Part shown: positions 18,321 through 27,513 of the stretch, one piece after another
Position numbering within the stretch: the stretch's first letter is position 1
How the letters are laid out: each line of letters starts with the position of its first letter
Origin: Streptomyces humi
GTDB lineage: Bacteria > Actinomycetota > Actinomycetes > Streptomycetales > Streptomycetaceae
Direction: 5' to 3'
Assembly (NCBI RefSeq): GCF_001005085.2
Contig: NZ_LBMU02000081.1
Coordinates: 1-48,618 of the forward strand
Length of the DNA: 48,618 nucleotides
Notes under the pieces: model-generated
Told to the model about the DNA's origin: nothing
The model's input: the letters and a program-made list of their open reading frames with translations, nothing else
Database searches by the model: none
Translations under genes and position numbers: made by a program

Positions 18321-19151
18321 ATGCCCCGCTCCAGAAGCCGTTCCCGGCGCCTCGCCGCCGACCTCGGGCTGCTCGTCGTGGCCGCCGCGTTCGTGCTCCC
18401 GCTCGCCTGGGTGCTGCTGTCCGCCGTCGACCCGCACGCCGATCTGCGGGTGAAGATCCCGGACGGGTTCACGCTCGGCAACTTCGACGCGATCCTCACC
18501 CCCGACATCACCTACACCCCGCTGCTCAACAGCCTGATCCTGTGCGGCGGCGCCACCGCGCTGACCGTCGCCTGCGCGGCCCTCGCCGCCTATCCGCTCT
18601 CCCGCTACCGGTCCCGGCTCAACCGGCCGTTCCTGCTGTCCATCCTCTTCGCGACCAGCCTGCCGATCACCGCGATCATGGTGCCGGTCTACGCGCTGTT
18701 CGTACGGGTCAACCTCATCGACACCATGCAGGGCACGATCCTGTTCTTCGCCGCCTCCCAACTCCCGTTCGCCATCTGGCTGATGAAGAACTTCATGGAC
18801 GGCGTGCCGAAGGAGCTGGAGGAGGCCGCCTGGACGGACGGGGCCAACTCCGCCCAGTCGCTGGTGCGGATCGTGCTGCCGCTCATGGGACCCGGGCTCG
18901 CCGTCGTCACCGTCTTCGCCTTCGTGATGATGTGGGGCAACTTCTTCGTCCCGTTCATGCTGCTGCTCTCGCCGGACCAGATGCCCGCCTCGGTCAGCAT
19001 CAACGACTTCTTCGGCAACCGTGGCCTGGTCGCCTACGGCCAGCTCGCCGCGTTCTCCGTCATCTACTCGACGCCGGTGATCCTGCTGTACGTGCTGGTC
19101 GCGCGGCGGCTGGGAGGCGGGTTCGCACTGGGCGGCGCCGTCAAGGGATGA
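18321..19151 (+). CDS. ABC sugar transporter permease (MalG type)
   Basis: 276 residues, six transmembrane helices beginning LGLLVVAAAFVLPLAWVLLS. The EAA loop reads EEAAWTDGANSAQSLVRIVL. The start is 9 nt after the previous stop, so it is in the same operon. The last two residues of the ABC module are followed by a 100-nt gap without a clear terminator before the XRE-type regulator. Confidence 0.92.
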   Translation: MPRSRSRSRRLAADLGLLVVAAAFVLPLAWVLLSAVDPHADLRVKIPDGFTLGNFDAILTPDITYTPLLNSLILCGGATALTVACAALAAYPLSRYRSRLNRPFLLSILFATSLPITAIMVPVYALFVRVNLIDTMQGTILFFAASQLPFAIWLMKNFMDGVPKELEEAAWTDGANSAQSLVRIVLPLMGPGLAVVTVFAFVMMWGNFFVPFMLLLSPDQMPASVSINDFFGNRGLVAYGQLAAFSVIYSTPVILLYVLVARRLGGGFALGGAVKG

Positions 19152-19238
19152 ACAGGACGACCAGGTGATCGAAACAGTACGTTCCCACAATCCGTGTTCC
19201 TGGCCGAACGGACCGTAGTCAGCACCCCCGCCCGCCCC

Positions 19239-19244
19239 TACCTT
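19239..19244 (+). promoter_or_regulatory. -10 element of a leaderless promoter
   Basis: TACCTT ends 7 nt before GTG 19252, the spacing that puts the transcription start at the start codon. No Shine-Dalgarno sequence is present. Confidence 0.4.
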
Positions 19245-19251
19245 GTCGGCT

Positions 19252-19965
19252 GTGCGCCGACCCCCAGCTCTGCCGAACCAGCCAGGTCCCCCCTTCGACG
19301 CCCCCGCCGCGCGCAGACTCCGGTCCGCGCTCGGCATGGGGCCCGAGCACGTGGCCCACGACCTGCGGGCGTCGTACGGGATGCCGTACGCCACGCCCGA
19401 TCTCGTGCGTGCCTGGGAGCAGGGGGCCGTGGTCCCCACCAGTCCCGAACTCACCGCGCTCGCGGGGGTGTTGTGGTGCTCGCCGGGAGACCTGATCGGC
19501 CGGCCGCGCACCCTGCGCGAACACCGGATCGCGCGGGGCGTCGCGCCGGAGGACGTGGCCATGGCGGTGGGTCTGGAACTCCTCCCCTACCTGGACATGG
19601 AGGAAGCCGGGGACTGGCGGGGCACGGAGCGGCAGTCCGCGGTCCTCGCCGACCTCCTCCAGCTGTCCCTGCCGGACTTCGTCACCGTCACCGGGAAGGA
19701 GGAGAAGCTGGCCGACCTGCTCCGCGGCGCGGTCACCACCCGCTGGCAGGCCCATGTCCGGCAGGTGGGCAAGCTGGTCCCGCTGGACAGACACCTGATC
19801 GAGAACGCCCTGCGCGAACTCCACGAGGACTACCAGGGCCGCATGACGGCAACGCTGTCATGGGGCGACTCACCCGCGTCGGCGCACGCCCAGCAACTGG
19901 GCGAGGACTTCCTGAGCCGGATAGTGACGCACTTCTGGAACGCGATGGAAAGGGGGGACTTCTGA
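19252..19965 (+). CDS. XRE-like helix-turn-helix protein
   Basis: 237 residues from GTG 19252 (TTG 19243 also in frame). Two helix-turn-helix-like units are visible in tandem: RRLRSALGMGPEHVAHDLRA ... LVRAWEQGAVVPTSPELTAL (about 17-75), then LREHRIARGVAPEDVAMAVG ... (about 83-130). The C-terminal 100 residues are helical and include VTTRWQAHVRQVGKLVPLDR. No metabolite domain is seen. It follows the ABC operon and could be its regulator or an independent cell-cycle or development protein; I cannot choose. The start looks leaderless. Confidence 0.7.
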   Translation: MRRPPALPNQPGPPFDAPAARRLRSALGMGPEHVAHDLRASYGMPYATPDLVRAWEQGAVVPTSPELTALAGVLWCSPGDLIGRPRTLREHRIARGVAPEDVAMAVGLELLPYLDMEEAGDWRGTERQSAVLADLLQLSLPDFVTVTGKEEKLADLLRGAVTTRWQAHVRQVGKLVPLDRHLIENALRELHEDYQGRMTATLSWGDSPASAHAQQLGEDFLSRIVTHFWNAMERGDF

Positions 19966-20003
19966 ACGCCCGAGGCTGAACGTGCCCCGTCAGGGGCGCC
20001 GGC

Positions 20004-21029
20004 CTAGAAGACCGACTCCGCCTCGTCCATCCGGTCCTTCGGGACCGTCTTCAGCTCGGTCACCGCCTCCGCGAGCGGCACCATCACGATGTCGGTCCCC
20101 CGCAGTGCGGTCATCTTCCCGAACTCCCCCTGGTGCGCCGCCTCCACCGCGTGCCACCCGAACCGCGTCGCGAGGACGCGGTCGTAGGCCGTCGGCGTGC
20201 CGCCCCGCTGGACGTGTCCGAGGATGACCGGCTTGGCCTCCTTGCCGAGCCGCCGTTCCAGCTCGTACGCCAGGGCCGTACCGATGCCATGGAAGCGCTC
20301 GTGGCCGTACTGGTCGATCTCGCCCTTGCCGTAGTCCATCGTGCCGTCGGCGGGATGGGCGCCCTCCGCCACGCACACCACGGCGAACTTCTTCCCGCGG
20401 GCGAACCGCTCCTCGACCATCTTCACGAGGTCGGCGGGGTCGAAGGGCCGCTCGGGCAGGCAGATGCCGTGCGCGCCCGCCGCCATCCCGGACTCCAGGG
20501 CGATCCAGCCGGCGTGCCGGCCCATCACCTCGACGACCATCACCCGCTGGTGGGACTCGGCGGTGGTCTTGAGCCGGTCCATCGCCTCCGTGGCGACGCC
20601 CACCGCGGTGTCGAAGCCGAAGGTGCGGTCGGTGGAGGAGATGTCGTTGTCGATGGTCTTCGGGACGCCCACCACCGGCAGGCCGGCGTCGGACAGCATG
20701 CGTGCCGCCGTCAGGGTGCCCTCGCCGCCGATCGGGATCAGCGCGTCGATGCCGAACTCCGCCACCATGTCGGTGGCCCGGTCGCACGCCTCGCGGAGCC
20801 GGTCCCGCTCCAGTCGCGACGAGCCCAGGATGGTGCCGCCGAGGGCCAGGATGCCGCCGACCGCGTCCAGCTCGAGGGGGCGGTAGTGGCCGTCGAGCAG
20901 ACCCCGGAAACCGTCCTCGAAGCCGATGACCTCGTCGTCGTACTGTGCGACCGCGCGATGCACCACCGATCGGATGACGGCGTTCAGTCCGGGGCAGTCG
21001 CCGCCTGCGGTGAGAACTCCGATACGCAT
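20004..21029 (-). CDS. pfkA: 6-phosphofructokinase
   Basis: 341 residues. It phosphorylates fructose 6-phosphate at position 1, the committed step of glycolysis. Motifs: GGDCPGLNAVIR (9-20, nucleotide site), GGEGT (101-105), PKTIDND (123-129, catalytic Asp) and MGRHAGWIA. Gly in the fourth position of GGEGT marks ATP use, while Lys in PKTIDND is the residue of PPi-dependent enzymes, the mixed group III pattern known from Streptomyces ATP-PFK. ATG 21029 has AGGAGA 12 nt upstream. It is divergent from pta. In S. coelicolor the gene at this locus is, from memory, pfkA2 (SCO5426), whose loss raises antibiotic yields. Confidence 0.95.
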   Translation of the reverse strand: MRIGVLTAGGDCPGLNAVIRSVVHRAVAQYDDEVIGFEDGFRGLLDGHYRPLELDAVGGILALGGTILGSSRLERDRLREACDRATDMVAEFGIDALIPIGGEGTLTAARMLSDAGLPVVGVPKTIDNDISSTDRTFGFDTAVGVATEAMDRLKTTAESHQRVMVVEVMGRHAGWIALESGMAAGAHGICLPERPFDPADLVKMVEERFARGKKFAVVCVAEGAHPADGTMDYGKGEIDQYGHERFHGIGTALAYELERRLGKEAKPVILGHVQRGGTPTAYDRVLATRFGWHAVEAAHQGEFGKMTALRGTDIVMVPLAEAVTELKTVPKDRMDEAESVF

Positions 21030-21213
21030 GGTGGTGTGTCTCCTGCTCGCTTTCGTGACCGATGAGCCGATCCGATTGTTTCATGTCGTGCGGGGCACCG
21101 AAATCCTGACGGGCGCCTTATCCGGCACCGGGGGTATTGTCAAGAGGGTTCTGCTCACCTCGGTGGGCGATTTTTATGCCGAAGACGAGATGCAGGGAAC
21201 GGAGTGTGCGCAC

Positions 21214-23304
21214 GTGACGCGCAGCGTGTACGTGACCGGGATCGACCGCGGCGACGGCCGGCAGGTCGTCGAGCTGGGCGTGATGGAGCTGCTGACCCGG
21301 CAGGTCGACCGGGTCGGGGTGTTCCGGCCCCTCGTCCACGACGGTCCCGACCGACTGTTCGAGCTGCTGCGGGCGCGCTACCGCCTCTCCCAGGATCCGG
21401 CGACGGTGTACGGCATGGACTACCACGAGGCGTCCGCCCTCCAGGCCGAGCAGGGCGCCGACGAGCTGGTCTCCACCCTGGTCGACCGGTTCCACCTGGT
21501 GGCCCGGGACTACGACGTCGTCCTGGTCCTCGGCACCGACTACGCGGACACCCAGTTCCCCGACGAGCTGTCCCTGAACGCCCGGCTCGCCAACGAGTTC
21601 GGGGCCTCGGTGATCCCCGTGGTCGGCGGCCGTGACCAGAACGCGGAGTCGGTGCTCGCGGAGACCCGCAACGCGTTCCGGGCGTACGACGGCCTCGGCT
21701 GTGACGTGCTGGCGATGGTCGCCAACCGGGTGGCCCGCGAGGACCGGGACGAGATAGCCGAGCGGATCGACGGGCGGCTGCCGGTGCCGGTGTACGTGCT
21801 GCCCGACGAGCCCGCCCTGTCCGCGCCGACGGTCGCCCAGATCAGCCACGCCCTGGGCGCGAAGGTGCTGCTCGGCGACGACTCGGGGCTGGCCCGGGAC
21901 GCGCTGGACTTCGTCTTCGGCGGGGCGATGCTGCCGAGTTTCCTGCCCGCCCTGACCCCGGGCTGCCTGGTCGTGACCCCGGGCGACCGCGCGGACCTGG
22001 TCGTGGGTTCGCTGGCCGCGCACAGCGCCGGCACCCCGCCGATAGCCGGGGTGCTGCTCACCCTGGGCGAGCGGCCCACCGACGAGATCCTGACCCTCGC
22101 CGCCCGGCTCGCCCCGGGCACCCCGGTGCTCTCCGTGCCCGGCAACAGCTTCCCGACCGCCGCCCAGCTGTTCGCCCTGGAGGGCAAGCTGAACGCGGCC
22201 ACCCCGCGCAAGGCGGAGACCGCGCTGGGCCTGTTCGAGCGGTACGTCGACACCTCCGGCCTCAACAAGCGGGTCTCGGCGCCGAGCACCGGCCGGCTCA
22301 CCCCGATGATGTTCGAGCACAAGCTGCTCGAACAGGCCCGCGCCGACAAGCGCCGGGTGGTCCTCCCGGAGGGCACGGAGACCCGCGTGCTGCACGCGGC
22401 GGAGGTGCTGCTGCGCCGGGGCGTGTGCGACCTGACCCTGCTCGGCCCGGTCGACCAGATCCGCAAGAAGGCCGCCGACCTCGGTGTCGACCTGGGCGAC
22501 GCCCAGCTGATCGACCCGGCCACCTCCGAACTGCGGGACGCCTTCGCCGAGCGGTACGCGCTGCTGCGCGCCCACCGGGGCGTGACCGTGGAGCTGGCCT
22601 ACGACGTGGTCTCCGACGTCAACTACTTCGGGACGCTGATGGTCCAGGAGGGGCTGGCCGACGGGATGGTGTCGGGTTCGGTGCACTCGACGGCGGCCAC
22701 CATCCGGCCGGCGTTCGAGATCATCAAGACGGAGCCCGGGTCGTCGATCGTCTCCTCGGTGTTCTTCATGTGCCTCGCCGACAAGGTGCTGGTGTACGGC
22801 GACTGCGCGGTCAATCCGGATCCGGACGCCGCGCAGCTCGCCGACATCGCCATCCAGTCGGCCGCCACCGCCGCCCAGTTCGGCGTGGAGCCGCGGATCG
22901 CGATGCTGTCGTACTCGACGGGTACGTCGGGTTCGGGCGCCGACGTCGACAAGGTGCGGGAGGCGACCGGGCTGGCGCGCTCGCGGCGACCGGACCTGAT
23001 GATCGAGGGGCCGATCCAGTACGACGCGGCCGTGGAGCCGAGCGTGGCCGCCACCAAGCTGCCGGACTCCGAGGTCGCCGGGCAGGCCAGCGTACTGATC
23101 TTCCCGGACCTGAACACCGGGAACAACACCTACAAGGCCGTGCAGCGGTCGGCCGGCGCCATCGCGGTGGGGCCGGTGCTCCAGGGGCTGCGCAAGCCCG
23201 TCAACGACCTGTCCCGGGGCGCCCTCGTCCAGGACATCGTCAACACCGTCGCCATCACGGCGATCCAGGCCCAGAACCCGAGCGGGAAGGCAGCCCTCCA
23301 GTGA
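21214..23304 (+). CDS. pta: phosphate acetyltransferase, long form
   Basis: 696 residues from GTG 21214, with GGAG 9 nt upstream; ATG 21190 is an in-frame alternative. It interconverts acetyl-CoA and acetyl phosphate. Three regions as in long Pta proteins: an N-terminal BioD-like P-loop relative (about 1-200, YVTGIDRGDGRQVVELGVME), a DRTGG domain (about 205-320) and the catalytic PTA domain (about 355-690) with VVLPEGTETRVLHAAEVLL and the C-terminal FPDLNTGNNTYKAVQRSAGA. The stop overlaps the ackA start (GTGA). Confidence 0.95.
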   Translation: MTRSVYVTGIDRGDGRQVVELGVMELLTRQVDRVGVFRPLVHDGPDRLFELLRARYRLSQDPATVYGMDYHEASALQAEQGADELVSTLVDRFHLVARDYDVVLVLGTDYADTQFPDELSLNARLANEFGASVIPVVGGRDQNAESVLAETRNAFRAYDGLGCDVLAMVANRVAREDRDEIAERIDGRLPVPVYVLPDEPALSAPTVAQISHALGAKVLLGDDSGLARDALDFVFGGAMLPSFLPALTPGCLVVTPGDRADLVVGSLAAHSAGTPPIAGVLLTLGERPTDEILTLAARLAPGTPVLSVPGNSFPTAAQLFALEGKLNAATPRKAETALGLFERYVDTSGLNKRVSAPSTGRLTPMMFEHKLLEQARADKRRVVLPEGTETRVLHAAEVLLRRGVCDLTLLGPVDQIRKKAADLGVDLGDAQLIDPATSELRDAFAERYALLRAHRGVTVELAYDVVSDVNYFGTLMVQEGLADGMVSGSVHSTAATIRPAFEIIKTEPGSSIVSSVFFMCLADKVLVYGDCAVNPDPDAAQLADIAIQSAATAAQFGVEPRIAMLSYSTGTSGSGADVDKVREATGLARSRRPDLMIEGPIQYDAAVEPSVAATKLPDSEVAGQASVLIFPDLNTGNNTYKAVQRSAGAIAVGPVLQGLRKPVNDLSRGALVQDIVNTVAITAIQAQNPSGKAALQ

Positions 23305-24536
23305 GCCCCAGTCGTGTCCTCGTCCTCAACTCCGGCTCCTCGTCGGTGAAGTACCAGTTGCTGGACATGCGGGACGGCAGCCGGCTGGCGACGGGGCTGG
23401 TCGAGCGGATCGGCGAGCAGACCTCCCGGCTGAAGCACACCTGCGCGGCCGGTGGCGGGACCCGGGAGCAGAACGGGCCGATCGCCGATCACGAGGCCGC
23501 CCTGAAGGCCGTGGCGGACGAGCTGGAGCGGGACGGCCTCGGGCTCGACTCGCCGGAACTGGCCGCGATCGGGCACCGGGTGGTGCACGGCGGGATGTTC
23601 TTCACCGAGCCGACGGTGATCGACGACGCGGTGCTCACCGAGATCGAGCGGCTGATCCCGGTCGCCCCGCTGCACAACCCGGCCAACCTGACCGGTATCC
23701 GCACCGCGCGGGCGCTGCGCCCCGACCTGCCGCAGGTCGCCGTCTTCGACACGGCGTTCCACACGACCATGCCGGAGGCGGCGGCCCGTTACGCCATCGA
23801 CCCGAAGGTCGCCGACCGGTACCGCATCCGCCGCTACGGCTTCCACGGCACCTCGCACGCGTACGTGTCCCGGGAGACGGCGCGGCTGCTGGGGAAGGCA
23901 CCGGAAGAGGTGAACGTGATCGTGCTGCACCTGGGCAACGGGGCGTCCGCCTCGGCGGTCCGCGGCGGCCGGTGCGTGGACACCTCCATGGGGCTGACGC
24001 CTTTGGAGGGTCTGGTGATGGGAACTCGTTCCGGCGATCTGGACCCGGCCGTCATTTTCCATTTGGCACGAGTTGGCGGAATGTCCATGGACGAGATCGA
24101 CACTCTTCTCAACAAGGGGAGCGGTCTGTTCGGACTGTGCGGTGACAACGACATGCGGGAGATCCGGCGCCGGATCGACGAGGGCGACGAACAGGCGAAG
24201 CTCGCCTTCGACATCTACATTCACCGTCTGAAGAAGTACATCGGCGCCTACTGCGCGGTGCTCGGCCGGGTGGACGCGGTGGCGTTCACGGCCGGCGTCG
24301 GGGAGAACGCGGCGCCCGTGCGGGAGGCGGCCGTGGCCGGCCTCGAGGGACTTGGCCTGGCCGTCGACCCGGAGGCGAACGCCGTTCGGGCGGACGGGCC
24401 GCGGCTGATATCGCCGACGGGTGCGCGGGTGGCCGTCGCGGTGGTGCCGACGGACGAGGAACTGGAGATCGCCGAGCAGACGTACGCGCTGGTCGGAAGT
24501 AAACCCGGAAGTAACCACGGCGGCGCCGACGAATAA
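23301..24536 (+). CDS. ackA: acetate kinase
   Basis: 411 residues from GTG 23301, overlapping the pta stop. It converts acetyl phosphate and ADP to acetate and ATP, or the reverse. Signatures: VLVLNSGSSSVKYQLLD (N-terminal ASKHA motif), FDTAFHTTMPEAAARYAI, the catalytic-site GFHGTSHAYVS and HLGNGASASAVRGGRCVDTS. Length is typical. Together with Pta it handles overflow acetate and the acetyl-phosphate pool. Confidence 0.97.
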   Translation: MSPSRVLVLNSGSSSVKYQLLDMRDGSRLATGLVERIGEQTSRLKHTCAAGGGTREQNGPIADHEAALKAVADELERDGLGLDSPELAAIGHRVVHGGMFFTEPTVIDDAVLTEIERLIPVAPLHNPANLTGIRTARALRPDLPQVAVFDTAFHTTMPEAAARYAIDPKVADRYRIRRYGFHGTSHAYVSRETARLLGKAPEEVNVIVLHLGNGASASAVRGGRCVDTSMGLTPLEGLVMGTRSGDLDPAVIFHLARVGGMSMDEIDTLLNKGSGLFGLCGDNDMREIRRRIDEGDEQAKLAFDIYIHRLKKYIGAYCAVLGRVDAVAFTAGVGENAAPVREAAVAGLEGLGLAVDPEANAVRADGPRLISPTGARVAVAVVPTDEELEIAEQTYALVGSKPGSNHGGADE

Positions 24537-24604
24537 CAGCTGAGCATATCGGCGCCCATTTGTATCTTCCGCCAGACCGAATATTCCGCAGCGAAACAAA
24601 CCGA

Positions 24605-24610
24605 TAGGAT
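24605..24610 (+). promoter_or_regulatory. -10 element of pyk
   Basis: TAGGAT ends 6 nt before the pyk ATG at 24617. No Shine-Dalgarno sequence lies between, so a leaderless transcript is likely. The 80-nt ackA-pyk gap is relatively A/T-rich. Confidence 0.5.
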
Positions 24611-24616
24611 CGCCCC

Positions 24617-26044
24617 ATGCGCCGTTCGAAAATCGTCTGTACTCTCGGCCCCGCGGTCGACACCCACGAGATGCTCGTCGCCATGATCGAGGCGGGTATG
24701 AACGTGGCCCGGTTCAACTTCAGCCACGGCTCCCACGCCGAGCACCAGGGGCGGTACGACCGCGTCCGGGCCGCCGCCAAGGAGACCGGCCGCGCCATCG
24801 GCGTCCTCGCCGACCTCCAGGGCCCGAAGATCCGTCTGGAGACCTTCGCCGAGGGACCGGTGGAGCTGGAGCGCGGTGACGAGTTCGTCATCACCACCGA
24901 GGACGTCCCGGGCGACAAGACCATCTGCGGTACGACCTACAAGGGCCTGCCGGGCGACGTCTCGCGCGGCGACCAGATCCTCATCAACGACGGCAACGTC
25001 GAGCTGAAGGTGCTGGACGTCGAGGGCCCGCGGGTGAGGACGATCGTCATCGAGGGCGGTGTCGTCTCCGACCACAAGGGCATCAACCTGCCCGGCGCGG
25101 CCGTCAACGTGCCCGCGCTGTCCGAGAAGGACGTCGAGGACCTGCGGTTCGCGCTGCGCATGGGCTGCGACATGGTCGCGCTGTCCTTCGTGCGGGACGC
25201 CAAGGACGTCGACGACGTCCACCAGGTGATGGACGAGGAGGGCCGCCGGGTCCCCGTCATCGCCAAGGTGGAGAAGCCGCAGGCGGTGGAGAACATGGAG
25301 GGCGTCGTGATGGCGTTCGACGCCGTCATGGTGGCCCGTGGCGACCTGGCCGTCGAGTACCCGCTCGAGAAGGTCCCCATGGTGCAGAAGCGGCTCATCG
25401 AGCTGTGCCGGCGCAACGCCAAGCCGGTGATCGTGGCGACCCAGATGATGGAGTCGATGATCACCAACTCCCGTCCGACCCGCGCCGAGGCCTCCGACGT
25501 GGCCAACGCGATCCTGGACGGCGCCGACGCGGTCATGCTGTCGGCGGAGTCCTCCGTCGGCGCGTACCCGGTCGAGACCGTCAAGACGATGTCGAAGATC
25601 GTCGCCGCGGCCGAGCAGGAACTGCTGAGCAAGGGCCTTCAGCCGCTCGTGCCGGGCAAGAAGCCGCGTACGCAGGGCGGTTCGGTCGCGCGTGCCGCGT
25701 GCGAGATCGCGGACTTCCTCGGCGGCCGCGGCCTGGTCGCCTTCACGCAGTCCGGTGACACGGCCCGCCGTCTCTCCCGCTACCGCGCCCAGCAGCCGAT
25801 CATCGCCTTCACCACCGACGAGAACACCCGCAACCAGCTCACCCTCAGCTGGGGCGTGGAGTCGCACGTGGTGCCGTTCGTGAACAGCACGGACGAGATG
25901 GTCGACATGGTCGACCAGGAGATCGCGAAGATCAAGCGCTTCCACCCGGGTGACACCGTCATCATCACGGCCGGTTCGCCCCCCGGTGTCCCCGGCACCA
26001 CCAACATGCTCCGCGTCCACCACATCGGCGGCATCAACAAGTGA
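24617..26044 (+). CDS. pyk: pyruvate kinase
   Basis: 475 residues. Transfers phosphate from phosphoenolpyruvate to ADP. Motifs: RRSKIVCTLGPAVDT (N-terminus), MNVARFNFSHGSH, the B domain (about 70-165), IIAKVEKPQAVENM-like catalytic segment VIAKVEKPQAVENMEGV (about 218-234) with the active-site Lys, ARGDLAVE (metal ligands), MMESMITNSRPTRAE and a C-terminal allosteric domain. The gene is plus-strand, 80 nt after ackA, with its own promoter. In S. coelicolor two pyk genes exist; this position corresponds to pyk2. Confidence 0.96.
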   Translation: MRRSKIVCTLGPAVDTHEMLVAMIEAGMNVARFNFSHGSHAEHQGRYDRVRAAAKETGRAIGVLADLQGPKIRLETFAEGPVELERGDEFVITTEDVPGDKTICGTTYKGLPGDVSRGDQILINDGNVELKVLDVEGPRVRTIVIEGGVVSDHKGINLPGAAVNVPALSEKDVEDLRFALRMGCDMVALSFVRDAKDVDDVHQVMDEEGRRVPVIAKVEKPQAVENMEGVVMAFDAVMVARGDLAVEYPLEKVPMVQKRLIELCRRNAKPVIVATQMMESMITNSRPTRAEASDVANAILDGADAVMLSAESSVGAYPVETVKTMSKIVAAAEQELLSKGLQPLVPGKKPRTQGGSVARAACEIADFLGGRGLVAFTQSGDTARRLSRYRAQQPIIAFTTDENTRNQLTLSWGVESHVVPFVNSTDEMVDMVDQEIAKIKRFHPGDTVIITAGSPPGVPGTTNMLRVHHIGGINK

Positions 26045-26073
26045 CGCCCCCGTGACGGGTTCCGCACGACGGA

Positions 26074-26119
26074 AAGGGCTGTGCCCCGCCGAACCGGTGT
26101 TCGGCGGGGCACAGCCCTT
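26074..26119. terminator. bidirectional terminator after pyk
   Basis: Perfect 20-bp inverted repeat with a 6-nt loop (CCGGTG); left arm 26074-26093, right arm 26100-26119, with core GTGCCCCGCC / GGCGGGGCAC. It separates convergent pyk and the Ser/Asp-rich protein gene. Confidence 0.88.
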
Positions 26120-26151
26120 CTCGCGGCTCCCGGACGGGTCTGTGGTGGTGC

Positions 26152-27513
26152 TCAGCCGGCTCCGTCGGTGGTGTACACGTGCATCCCGGGCACGTGCAGG
26201 GTGCCGCCGAACTGGGCCGCCTGGACGACCTTCACGTTGGTGAAGTAGATCAGCGGGATGTTCAGCGGCGGCGGGCTGTCCGGGCTGAACGTGATCGGGA
26301 TCAGACCGAAGAGGTTGCCGGAGATCGACTCCGTGTACATCGTCGTGTCGCCGTCGCGGATCGTGGACGTCGAACCCGAGGCCGCCTGCACGTGGTAGGT
26401 CTTGTCGATCTTCGTGTCCTTGACCGTCTGGTGCAGGTCGCCGATGTCGGTGCCGCCGGAGATGACGTACTTCAGCACCTTCTTCGTCTTGCCGCTGGCC
26501 GTCTTCACCTCCACGACACCCTGGTAGTCGGCGCTCTTCAGCAGCAGCGAGCTGGCACTGAGGTACCAGGGGTCGTCCGCCACCGCCACCTTGTTGTCGA
26601 CACCGCTCACGTCGTCGGTGGCGGCCTCGCAGTCGTCCGCCGACGTGGTGGAGCTCGCGGACGGGCTCGGTGAGGCGCTGGAGGTGGCGTCGTCGGCCGC
26701 CTCGGTGGCGTCCTTGGTGACCTCGTCGGCCGCCTTGGTCGCCGTGTCCGTGGTGTCCTTGACGGTGTCCGTGACCTTCTTGACGGTCTTGGACACGGTG
26801 TCGGAACCGCTGTCCTTGCTCGACGACGAGGACGACGAGGACGACGACGAGTCGGAGCCGGCCGAGGCCGACGGCGTGGGGGTGGCGCTCGCCGTGGAGT
26901 CCGACGAGGACGAACTCGTCGTGCTGCCGCCGCTGAGGATGCCGGTGATGGCGTCCCCGATGGAGTCCAGCAGGCCGCCGCCGCTGCTCGCGGAGGCGGA
27001 CGGCGACGGGGTGGCCGTGCCGTCGGACCCGGACGAGCCCGAGGAGGAGCCCGAACCGTCCGACGACGAGGACGACTTGGTCGCGGACGGCGTCGGCGTG
27101 GCCGTGTCGTCGGAACCTGAATCCGACGAGGACGACTTGCCGCCCGACGACGACGTGGAGTCCTTGGCGTCGTCCGACGCCGTGGCGGACGGCGTCGCCG
27201 AGTCCGTGGCCTTGTCGCTCGCGCTCGCCGAGGCGGAGGGCGAGGCGGAGTCCAGGGCGGAGACGCAGTTCTTGTAGTCCTCCGCGAGGCTCTTCGACGA
27301 CGCCGACGTGTTGTTCGTGTCCGCGATGGCGAGCGTCGAGGTGAAGCCCATGCCCATGATGACGGCCGTCGGCATCGCCACGGAGGCTATCGCCTTGCCG
27401 GCCGGCATCTGGAATCTGGTGAACAGCGGCTTCTTGGGTGCCGCATGGCGCGGCCCGGTTCTCACACGGGACTCGTCCACCTCAGTCCCGTGGGTCACCT
27501 CGTCAGCCGGCAC
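26152..27513 (-). CDS. secreted Ser/Asp/Thr-rich low-complexity protein
   Basis: 453 residues from GTG 27513 with GGGAGG about 5 nt upstream. After a basic 40-residue lead there is one hydrophobic stretch (about 41-63, with ASVAMPTAVIMGMGFTSTL), probably a signal peptide. Residues about 66-300 are low complexity, dominated by Ser, Asp, Thr, Ala and Pro-Ser-Ala repeats, with a 12-Ser run near 220 and a TVKKVTDTVKDTTDTATKAA helix-like piece. The last 150 residues are a compact beta-rich domain with YLSASSLLLKSADYQGVVEV at its start and GGTLHVPGMHVYTTDG at its end. It overlaps the DUF6114 gene by 11 nt. Probably a wall-spanning stalk with a folded head; function unknown. Confidence 0.75.
   Translation of the reverse strand: MPADEVTHGTEVDESRVRTGPRHAAPKKPLFTRFQMPAGKAIASVAMPTAVIMGMGFTSTLAIADTNNTSASSKSLAEDYKNCVSALDSASPSASASASDKATDSATPSATASDDAKDSTSSSGGKSSSSDSGSDDTATPTPSATKSSSSSDGSGSSSGSSGSDGTATPSPSASASSGGGLLDSIGDAITGILSGGSTTSSSSSDSTASATPTPSASAGSDSSSSSSSSSSSKDSGSDTVSKTVKKVTDTVKDTTDTATKAADEVTKDATEAADDATSSASPSPSASSTTSADDCEAATDDVSGVDNKVAVADDPWYLSASSLLLKSADYQGVVEVKTASGKTKKVLKYVISGGTDIGDLHQTVKDTKIDKTYHVQAASGSTSTIRDGDTTMYTESISGNLFGLIPITFSPDSPPPLNIPLIYFTNVKVVQAAQFGGTLHVPGMHVYTTDGAG

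Noticed and set aside
26640..27260. Simple GAC/TCG repeats as a possible microsatellite or CRISPR-like array
   Set aside because: The repetition is explained by low-complexity protein coding; there are no regular spacers.
26591..27277. Acidic Asp/Glu/Val-rich plus-strand frame over the Ser/Asp-rich gene
   Set aside because: It is the complement of Ser/Asp repeat codons. The minus-strand frame has the RBS, signal peptide and folded C-terminus.
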